Source: Muribaculaceae bacterium Isolate-037 (Harlan) (GTDB taxonomy: Bacteria > Bacteroidota > Bacteroidia > Bacteroidales > Muribaculaceae). From it: a stretch of 64,000 nucleotides of DNA. Shown piece after piece: positions 52,855 through 60,528 of this stretch; within the stretch, counting starts at the first letter, position 1; every line of letters begins with the position of its first letter. The notes beneath the pieces are model-generated. The model was given only the letters and a program-made list of their open reading frames with translations, was not told the origin of the DNA and did no database searches. The stretch covers positions 43,301 through 107,300 of the forward strand of contig RIAZ01000016.1 in NCBI GenBank assembly GCA_003762615.1. The letters are read 5' to 3'. A program made the position numbers and the translations under genes.

Positions 52855-52925
52855 CCGTAGTCTTGGAGATCCCTGCGGTTGAATCCTCCACAGAAACCGC
52901 TAAGACTACGGAGTTTCTTTACATA
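52855..52925 (+). terminator. Long terminator hairpin ending the export operon
   Basis: CCGTAGTCTT (52855-52864) pairs with AAGACTACGG (52902-52911), and inner GCGGTT (52875-52880) pairs with AACCGC (52895-52900), followed by a T-rich run. The wording recalls the dispersed CGGAG/GCGGTT repeats elsewhere in the window. Confidence 0.7.
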
Positions 52926-52999
52926 AAGAATCATTTGCCATCAAATTAACGTATTTTATCATTTTAACACTTATTAATTAATTTATCTTGATTAATTAG

Positions 53000-53030
53000 T
53001 TGTGAAATTATTTTTTTAATTTTAACTTTG
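53000..53030 (+). promoter_or_regulatory. Second promoter of the peptide cluster
   Basis: TTGT (53000-53003) and TAACTTTG (53023-53030) are 19 bp apart. The leader to GLPGLI C is about 180 nt and contains no ORF that I can support. Confidence 0.6.
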
Positions 53031-53216
53031 CATCATCAGTTTAGGATAAGCTCTCTTCACGAGTGAAATTTATTTAAGAATACTCTCCCTGTTGGCAAAT
53101 GCCTTCATCATTGAGGATAAGGAGCTGGCAATATCTGAAGTCTGACCGTCCACACGAATAAATCAGAACTGATATCCATTTAATCTTATTCACCACTATC
53201 ACAAGAATTTCACAAT

Positions 53217-54062
53217 ATGTTTTACAGATTATTATTTTTACTGTCAATCATTTCCCCGTTTATTCTCTCAGCCCAGATTGCGACTGAGATAAAGTTGGAA
53301 CCGGCTCTGATTTCTGTGATATATGAAAGGAGAATGGAGTATGACACGCTTAACAGAAACAACAAGGTAAGGATTAATACATTGACATTGAAAGCCGGAA
53401 AGAATCACAGTGCATTCTATGATGCCAGACTGAAATGGATTGATTCAATGGAATACATCAATGATGATTATATACATTCCCTATATGAAGGTGTAAAGTA
53501 TTATTCAACAAAGGGTGCACTTCATCAGATAAAACTGTTCAAGAACTATCCTGAAGGGAAAATTCGAATACATGATGCCTTCGACTTGTGCAGGTGGCAT
53601 ATTGATGAGGATATTGAAAAACCTGAATGGAACATCATTGCCGACTCCACCACAAATATACTGGGTTATGAATGCATGTTGGCTGTGGCGAGATTCAGAG
53701 GCAGGGAGTGGCACGCTTGGTTCTCTCCCGAAATACCGTTTCCTGACGGTCCGTGGAAACTATGGGGGCTTCCGGGTCTTATCCTAAAGGCATACGACTC
53801 CAATCAGGATTATATATTCACAGCTCAGGAAATAAGTGATAAGAATACCGGATACGTGGAATACTTTGACTATGCCCCACCACCCACATTCACGACAAGC
53901 AGACGCAAAGCTCTGCAACGAAAATGGAAGGCCTATCAGGAGGATATATCATACAAGGTTGCGATGTCCGGTATGTTGGGTGATACCAAACTCAATGTCA
54001 AGAAACGGGAAATCCCCCCTCCTAAATACGATTTCGAGGAGACCGACTACTCTCACGAATAA
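53217..54062 (+). CDS. GLPGLI family protein C
   Basis: A 281-residue secreted protein, signal peptide FYRLLFLLSIISPFILSAQ. Family features are ALISVIYERRMEYDTLN, FDLCRWHIDEDIEKPEWN, FRGREWHAWFSPEIPFPDGPWKLWGLPGLILKAYD and the tail KYDFEETDYSHE, with Ser replacing the usual Pro. It is the first gene of the second block, behind its own promoter. A leader element and a truncated peptide gene follow. Confidence 0.85.
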   Translation: MFYRLLFLLSIISPFILSAQIATEIKLEPALISVIYERRMEYDTLNRNNKVRINTLTLKAGKNHSAFYDARLKWIDSMEYINDDYIHSLYEGVKYYSTKGALHQIKLFKNYPEGKIRIHDAFDLCRWHIDEDIEKPEWNIIADSTTNILGYECMLAVARFRGREWHAWFSPEIPFPDGPWKLWGLPGLILKAYDSNQDYIFTAQEISDKNTGYVEYFDYAPPPTFTTSRRKALQRKWKAYQEDISYKVAMSGMLGDTKLNVKKREIPPPKYDFEETDYSHE

Positions 54063-54067
54063 ATAGT

Positions 54068-54139
54068 GACTGATATATTTTCCAAAAGCAGGTTGCAAAA
54101 CAACCTGTAAACGTAAATCGCAACGCATTATGATGCGAT
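54068..54139 (+). promoter_or_regulatory. Peptide-gene leader element, copy 3
   Basis: Stem 1 GCAGGTTG/CAACCTGT (54088-54095 with 54101-54108). Stem 2 ATCGC/GCGAT (54117-54121 with 54135-54139). Compared with copy 1, the outer pair of stem 2 changed from G-C to A-T on both sides, and stem 1 changed G-C to G-T, so pairing is kept. Confidence 0.65.
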
Positions 54140-54172
54140 AAATTTTCAATTTCAAACCTAAAACGCAACAGA

Positions 54173-54241
54173 ATGAAAGAGATTTCTAAACTTCAACTCA
54201 TCTCCTTGACTGGAGGCTGGGCCAACCCAGAGATTACCTAA
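54173..54241 (+). pseudogene. Truncated double-glycine peptide gene (copy of precursor 1)
   Basis: It encodes MKEISKLQLISLTGG, the same leader as peptide 1, then only WANPEIT and a stop. DNA identity to 45146 onward is high up to the NPE codons and then jumps to sequence matching 45655 onward. The core peptide and about 430 bp were therefore lost by deletion. A 7-residue product is possible but probably not functional. Confidence 0.75.
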
Positions 54242-54277
54242 CACTCTCATATATTCATTTATTTTGAAAAATAATTA

Positions 54278-55150
54278 ATGCAAGATATAAGTCATCATAA
54301 TATATCGTCATTATCATTTTACCATTGTGTAATACGATTAATCATAGGTATTCTTTTCAGTTGCTCTTGTTTCGAAGGATTTTGCTATGATTATGTTGTG
54401 AATAATGATTCCGCTTTAATAAAGGTTGTCTATCGTCGGACTATGGCAACAGATACTATTAACCCACTGGGAAACACCGTTAAAGAGGATCTCACTTTAA
54501 AAGCTAATTCTAATCTGAGCATCTTTTACTCAGAAAAACTTTGTGAATGGTGGAAAATAATAGTGGCAGAAAAAGGGAGTATAATAAAATACTTCTTAGA
54601 TCGGAAGTGGCACAATTCAATTGCCGGATTAGAGAATAACATAGTCTACCGTGATTATACGCAAAATCTCACTATTGATCATCAAAGATATGATCTGACC
54701 AATTGGGAACTTGTGGAGAGTATCGAACGTCCGGAATGGGTTATATGTGACAGTGTTTGTACTATTCTTAACTATGAGTGTGTAATGGCCAAGACAAATT
54801 TCCGAGGGCGCATTTGGACAGCATTTTTCACACCGGAAATACCGATTAAGGAGGGTCCATGGAAGTTATGCGGTCTGCCGGGTATTATACTAAAGGCATC
54901 GGATTCCCAAAATCATTACTCTTATGAGGCGACAGAACTATTCACAAGGAATGTGGGGATAGTTGAATTTCAAATGAAGCGAAATCGAATTAATATAAAA
55001 GACCGTCGCAAAGGGCTACAATACCGAAGAAAATGTCTTTCTGAAGATATCTCAAAAAAGATACAGGCTGCATACTGTTTAGATATAAAAAAAGTTAGAC
55101 ATACTCCTAAAAATTATGATTTTGAGGAGACCGACTATCCTCACGAATAA
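54278..55150 (+). CDS. GLPGLI family protein D (near-copy of A)
   Basis: A 290-residue paralogue of the protein at 45703. By eye about 25 residues differ, some 21 of them in the first 125, while the last 165 are almost identical, including GPWKLCGLPGIILKASD and the tail NYDFEETDYPHE. The pattern suggests recent duplication or gene conversion of the C-terminal half plus faster change at the N-terminus. It lies after the truncated peptide gene and before leader element 4 and peptide 3. Confidence 0.85.
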   Translation: MQDISHHNISSLSFYHCVIRLIIGILFSCSCFEGFCYDYVVNNDSALIKVVYRRTMATDTINPLGNTVKEDLTLKANSNLSIFYSEKLCEWWKIIVAEKGSIIKYFLDRKWHNSIAGLENNIVYRDYTQNLTIDHQRYDLTNWELVESIERPEWVICDSVCTILNYECVMAKTNFRGRIWTAFFTPEIPIKEGPWKLCGLPGIILKASDSQNHYSYEATELFTRNVGIVEFQMKRNRINIKDRRKGLQYRRKCLSEDISKKIQAAYCLDIKKVRHTPKNYDFEETDYPHE

Positions 55151-55157
55151 GACTAAA

Positions 55158-55215
55158 ATGATATCATTATATTCCGAGAAGCAGGCATTGAAACGACCTG
55201 CAAACGCGAAATCAG
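55158..55215 (+). promoter_or_regulatory. Peptide-gene leader element, copy 4
   Basis: ATGATATCAT (55158-55167), GCAGG/CCTGC (55181-55185 with 55197-55201), then CGCG-rich sequence. Almost identical to copy 2 through its first 50 bp. Confidence 0.6.
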
Positions 55216-55264
55216 CCCGCGTACAATACAAGTGGTGTATAATATTTTTTAATTTTTCAGAAAT

Positions 55265-55471
55265 ATGAAAAAGATTGACATTCTAAGTTTGATGAATCTC
55301 ATGGGAGGAAAAGTTATACCTGCAAATTGGTGTGCCGCAATGCAAAACACAGCTAATGAAAATGGGCATAATTGGACTCCTGAATTCTGGGATGAGTGGG
55401 CAACTGTTTATGAACAGAACGGATGTTTACATGCTGTGGTAACTCCCGAAAATCTAAAATCTAACAAGTAA
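55265..55471 (+). CDS. Double-glycine-leader secreted peptide precursor 3
   Basis: A 68-residue peptide. Leader MKKIDILSLMNLMGG differs from that of peptide 2 at one residue. The core has Cys23 and Cys54 in the same frame as peptide 2 (CxxxQxxANxxGH, W-x-x-W-A, YExxxC), then a 14-residue tail ending LKSNK. Core residues differ widely from peptide 2 while the leader is fixed, as expected for exported effector peptides under changing selection. Confidence 0.8.
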   Translation: MKKIDILSLMNLMGGKVIPANWCAAMQNTANENGHNWTPEFWDEWATVYEQNGCLHAVVTPENLKSNK

Positions 55472-55519
55472 TAATAATTAAAGTTAGAAAACATAACCGA
55501 TTATTCTTCACGATTCTAT

Positions 55520-55625
55520 TTTAATAGCAGAATATGTTGCAAATTTTTCTATCTAAGATTATAATAAAGAACATATTGAACTATATCTAAAATCCGAAAT
55601 ATTTACAGCATATTCTGCTATTGAA
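55520..55625. repeat. AT-rich inverted-repeat element before GLPGLI E
   Basis: Perfect 14-bp arms AATAGCAGAATATG (55523-55536) and complement (55609-55622) enclose 72 bp. The second arm ends 23 bp before the start of GLPGLI E, so folding could affect its expression. Confidence 0.55.
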
Positions 55626-55644
55626 TATTCTAATTGTTACCTGA

Positions 55645-56493
55645 ATGAAAAAATTAATCTACGGAATTATCATCCTATTTTTTAATTGCCTTGTCTATGG
55701 GCAATCAAATGTTTGTTCTACCACGCTCGACACTGCCTTGATAAAAGTCAAATATGAGCGACTGGTGGTTCTTGACACTTTGAAGCCGGCGGACAGAACA
55801 AGGAAAGATTATATCACACTACAAGCCGGCACGAAAGCCGCAGTATTTTACTCCGAAGAACGACGTCTGGAAGACAGCATCATGTGTGCAAATAAAGACT
55901 ATGCATTGGAAACGTTCAGAGATAATAACAGAATAGAAAGGCTTTCAAATCTTGAAAAGGATGTGGTCGTCAGACGTCATGACCTTAATCAGACATGGGT
56001 ACACCAACGTTTCGATTTGACTAATTGGATCATTTATGAGAATCTTGAAAAACCGGTATGGTCAATGACTGATGAAACCGATTGCATATTGGGTTTTCAA
56101 TGCTATCAGGCGCATACGTTTTTTAGGGGAAGGGAATGGATCGCATTTTTCACCACAGACATCCCTATTCCAGAAGGACCATGGAAATTATATGGACTGC
56201 CGGGGTTGATCCTGAAAGCGTATGATTCAAAAAGGCACTATATATATGAGGCAAAGGGTATAGACACGAAATCTCCGGGATTGGTGGAATATATCAACAA
56301 CTATGACCGACTTGTGATAAAAGACCGTGTAAAAGGGTTGCAGATGCGAAAGAAATCAATGAGCAAAGACATTGGAGAAATGATACGTGCCGCATACAGC
56401 ATACAATTGAAAGACTCCCCCCAAAAGAATGAAATGGTAACAAAACAATATGATTTCGAAGAAACCGACTATCCTCACAATAAAACGAAATGA
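55645..56493 (+). CDS. GLPGLI family protein E
   Basis: A 282-residue secreted protein, signal peptide KKLIYGIIILFFNCLVYGQ. Features: ALIKVKYERLVVLDTLKP, VHQRFDLTNWIIYENLEKPVW, FRGREWIAFFTTDIPIPEGPWKLYGLPGLILKAYD, tail QYDFEETDYPHNKTK. The last residues and the ATGA overlap with the next gene match the end of protein B, so B and E are close paralogues, but E is followed by another GLPGLI gene instead of the barrel gene. Confidence 0.85.
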   Translation: MKKLIYGIIILFFNCLVYGQSNVCSTTLDTALIKVKYERLVVLDTLKPADRTRKDYITLQAGTKAAVFYSEERRLEDSIMCANKDYALETFRDNNRIERLSNLEKDVVVRRHDLNQTWVHQRFDLTNWIIYENLEKPVWSMTDETDCILGFQCYQAHTFFRGREWIAFFTTDIPIPEGPWKLYGLPGLILKAYDSKRHYIYEAKGIDTKSPGLVEYINNYDRLVIKDRVKGLQMRKKSMSKDIGEMIRAAYSIQLKDSPQKNEMVTKQYDFEETDYPHNKTK

Positions 56494-57344
56494 AATTACA
56501 TAATACTATTCTAATGAGACCAACGATTTTAATAATTTTCATATCGATTGTGATGAGTAATCTCAAAGCGGAGATAATACGCCCAACAGAAAAGGCCATT
56601 ATCGAGATTTGTTATTCAAAAACAGTGAATCGTGACACGACAAGGGATGATTATATGGTAACATCCCCCATGATTCTTAGAATAGGGGATCATGGGACAA
56701 TGTTTTTCCCAAAAATGACTATGAATAATGACTCCTTGAACTATTATAACAGGGAACTCGCAATACAAGTCGTAATCGACGCATTAACAAAAGGCCTGCC
56801 TGTCTCATCGGTTTTAGGTCATGAACACGAATATCTCTTTCGGAATATAAACAAGCAGGAAACTATGGTATATCAAGCCGTAGGAGATGAAGCCTTTTAT
56901 TATATTGAAAATACTGAATGCCCGAATTGGATAATTGGTGAGGAAATGCGGGAAATTAATGGTATGAATTGCATTGAGGCTCATTGTTCATTTCATGGTA
57001 GGGAATGGACTGCATGGTTTGCACCTGAAATTCCTATTAAAGAGGGTCCATGGAAACTATTCGGTCTTCTGGGACTTGTGATTGAGGCACACGATGCCAA
57101 CTGTCATTACAAATTCGAAGTGACAGGCATCAGAACTGAAAACCTTGCTCAGGTTGGAATCTTTATCTATGATAAATTATATCCGGAAAAATTAAATTCA
57201 AGGAAAGACTATCTATGTAGAATATATTCCCTTCGTATAAAGGGAGACTTCATGAAGAGGGTGTCAAGCATGACTGGCAACAATGTAATACATACAAATA
57301 CTGATCCGTATGATTTTGAGGAAACAGATTATCCACATAATTAA
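56490..57344 (+). CDS. GLPGLI family protein F, divergent
   Basis: A 284-residue secreted protein; an ATG at 56514 would give a tighter signal peptide (RPTILIIFISIVMSNLKA). It is the most divergent member. The name motif reads FGLLGLVIEAHD in place of GLPGLILKA, and the middle (YYNRELAIQVVIDALTKG) is unlike the others. FHGREWTAWFAPEIPIKEGPWKL and the tail PYDFEETDYPHN are kept. The stop-start overlap couples it to protein E. It closes the cluster. Confidence 0.8.
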   Translation: MKLHNTILMRPTILIIFISIVMSNLKAEIIRPTEKAIIEICYSKTVNRDTTRDDYMVTSPMILRIGDHGTMFFPKMTMNNDSLNYYNRELAIQVVIDALTKGLPVSSVLGHEHEYLFRNINKQETMVYQAVGDEAFYYIENTECPNWIIGEEMREINGMNCIEAHCSFHGREWTAWFAPEIPIKEGPWKLFGLLGLVIEAHDANCHYKFEVTGIRTENLAQVGIFIYDKLYPEKLNSRKDYLCRIYSLRIKGDFMKRVSSMTGNNVIHTNTDPYDFEETDYPHN

Positions 57345-57359
57345 AACCCACATGAAGAA

Positions 57360-57415
57360 ATAGCCCTCCGTGTTCTCCGCGGTCTCTGCGGTGAATATCA
57401 CCACGGAGAACTCGG
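57360..57415. repeat. Dispersed CTCCGTG/GCGGT repeat fragment
   Basis: CCTCCGTGTTCTCCGCGGT with a GGTGAATATCACC palindrome, related in wording to the 14.5- and 16.8-kb repeats. It lies between the convergent cluster end and the esterase gene. Confidence 0.45.
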
Positions 57416-58639
<1,224 letters not shown>

Positions 58640-58723
58640 TTAAGAAACAGATGAAGAGGACGCATGCCATCTGATTGACATTAATGTTGTCAAATACTGT
58701 TTCAATAAGCAAAGTTAATAATA

Positions 58724-58861
58724 AATACATCATGATACATCATGCACATCATGAAATAACATCATGCACATAAATTATTTTGTGCATAATGTCATAACTT
58801 GATGTGCTTGATGTATCTTGATATATGTGCATGATGTATTAGCATGATGTGCATCATGTAA
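58724..58861. repeat. Large imperfect palindrome built of CATCATG/CATGATG words
   Basis: The left half has repeated CATCATG and CATCATGCACAT; the right half has GTGCATGATG and CATGATGTGCATCATG, so the halves fold on each other over about 135 bp. It lies upstream of both divergent genes (esterase and protease). The rest of 58613-59118 is AT-rich without a gene. Confidence 0.65.
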
Positions 58862-58884
58862 CAGTATTGTTCATTTTAAGTTAT

Positions 58885-58919
58885 TTTGTATATTTTTTCA
58901 ATAAAAATTTGTAACTTTG
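58885..58919 (+). promoter_or_regulatory. Promoter of the S8 protease gene
   Basis: TAACTTTG (58912-58919) exact -7 box with TTTG (58885-58888) about 23 bp upstream. Leader of about 190 nt. Confidence 0.5.
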
Positions 58920-59118
58920 TAACAATTTTCATCATATACTAACCTTTCAGCAACCGTTTAAAAGTAATTTGCGAAATATGTCTTAAGAAATTCTTTCAGA
59001 TAATATCACGACAAATTCTTTTCGGGAAAGAAGTTGTATAATCTTCAATTGGGAAGCTGTATAATTATCGAAAAAGCTACAACCTATTTATATTTTATTA
59101 ATTTAATAACAACAGCTT

Positions 59119-60528
59119 ATGCAGAAATTTTTCGTTTGGGCCGTGTTTGCTCTCGCATTGTTTGCAGGCAACGTGGTTCAGGAAGCTAAAGCGGAAGACT
59201 GCTCTCCAAAGAAGGGGGTAATCCGTGTGAAACTGCAGCCTGAAGTGGCATTACAGGTGGGAACTGCCCCTATAATGCGCACCAACGGCATGGTGACCAC
59301 CGGAGTGCAACCCCTTGACCGGGCATCCCGCAACGTGAAAGCTACCGGCATTCGCCCGATGTTGCCCTACTCGCCGAAATTTGCGCGGCAAAGGGCTAAA
59401 TATGGGCTTGACCGCTGGTATGTAGTGACTTTTGATGAGTCTGTTTCCCCGGATGAGGCTCGCAAGGTGTTTGCCACCACAGCAGGTGTGGAATCTTCCG
59501 AAGTGATAACGCCAATGTCGTTGAAAGAGGGCGACGGAGGCTTCAGGAAGATTGACAAGAGCAAGATTCCCACGCGTGCCGATGCAATGCCTTTCAACGA
59601 TCCGTTGCTTTCCCAGCAATGGCATTATCAGAACTTCGGCACAATACCCTACAGTGTGGCGGGTGCCGACATCAACCTGTTCAGTGCTTGGAAATCGGCT
59701 ACGGGTAATCCTGACGTACTTGTGGCAATCATCGACGGTGGTGTGGACTACACTCACGAAGACCTTGCCGCAAACATGTATGTCAACACTGCCGAATTAA
59801 ACGGCAAAGAGGGTGTCGATGATGACGGCAACGGATATGTTGACGACATCTACGGTTGGAACTTCTGTACGAATGAGCCAAAAATTTATCCCCACAGCCA
59901 CGGCACACACGTGGCTGGCACGGTAGCCGCTGTCAACAACAACGGTATCGGTGTAGGCGGTGTGGCTGGTGGCGATGGCACTCCCGGCTCCGGCATCAGG
60001 ATAATCTCCTGCCAGGTATTTGACTCTCGCTCCGGCACTGCCGAAGGCGACTTCGCGGCTGCAATAATCTACGCTGCCGAGAAGGGTGCCACAATAGCCC
60101 AGTGCTCATGGGGCTGGAATGCACCGGAGTATAAAGAGCAGGCTGTGCTCGATGCTATCGATTATTTCACGGCAGAGGCTCGTTCCGACAAGATGAACGG
60201 CGGTCTCTGCATATTCGCCACCGGAAACGAAGGCAAGACGGGCAACTACTATCCTGCCGCATACGATAAGGTAGTGGCTGTGACGTCAATGACCTCCGAA
60301 CTTACCCCTGCAAGCTATTCAAATTATGGGGAATGGACTGATATTATCGCGCCGGGCGGACTCCTTGACTATGGTGAGGCTCAAGGCGTGCTTTCCACCC
60401 TGCCGGGGAATGAGTACGGATACAACGAGGGTACTTCAATGGCTACTCCTCACGTTTCTGGCGTGGCTGCTCTTGTCCTTTCCCGCTACGGATCACCAAC
60501 ATTCCTCAATGAGACCCTCCGTACATAG
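59119..60528 (+). CDS. Secreted subtilisin-like S8 serine protease, N-terminal part before in-frame TAG
   Basis: A 469-residue product with a signal peptide (VWAVFALALFAGNVVQEAKA), a propeptide-like region and the S8 catalytic domain. The triad is Asp206 in VAIIDGGVDYTHEDL, His261 in SHGTHVAG and Ser440 in GTSMATPHVSG. It stops at TAG (60526-60528) inside the last helix region (ETLRT). The next codons continue in the same frame with LLTSVNDFYGYGNN, as expected of intact relatives. A single C-to-T change of a Gln codon would explain the stop. The catalytic residues are all upstream, but surface-sorting domains are lost unless the stop is read through. Confidence 0.82.
   Translation: MQKFFVWAVFALALFAGNVVQEAKAEDCSPKKGVIRVKLQPEVALQVGTAPIMRTNGMVTTGVQPLDRASRNVKATGIRPMLPYSPKFARQRAKYGLDRWYVVTFDESVSPDEARKVFATTAGVESSEVITPMSLKEGDGGFRKIDKSKIPTRADAMPFNDPLLSQQWHYQNFGTIPYSVAGADINLFSAWKSATGNPDVLVAIIDGGVDYTHEDLAANMYVNTAELNGKEGVDDDGNGYVDDIYGWNFCTNEPKIYPHSHGTHVAGTVAAVNNNGIGVGGVAGGDGTPGSGIRIISCQVFDSRSGTAEGDFAAAIIYAAEKGATIAQCSWGWNAPEYKEQAVLDAIDYFTAEARSDKMNGGLCIFATGNEGKTGNYYPAAYDKVVAVTSMTSELTPASYSNYGEWTDIIAPGGLLDYGEAQGVLSTLPGNEYGYNEGTSMATPHVSGVAALVLSRYGSPTFLNETLRT

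Noticed and set aside
60526..60528. Stop-codon recoding (TAG read as an amino acid)
   Set aside because: TAG terminates a normal gene at 35063-35065, no suppressor tRNA is visible, and the second half of the gene also seems damaged. A nonsense mutation is simpler.
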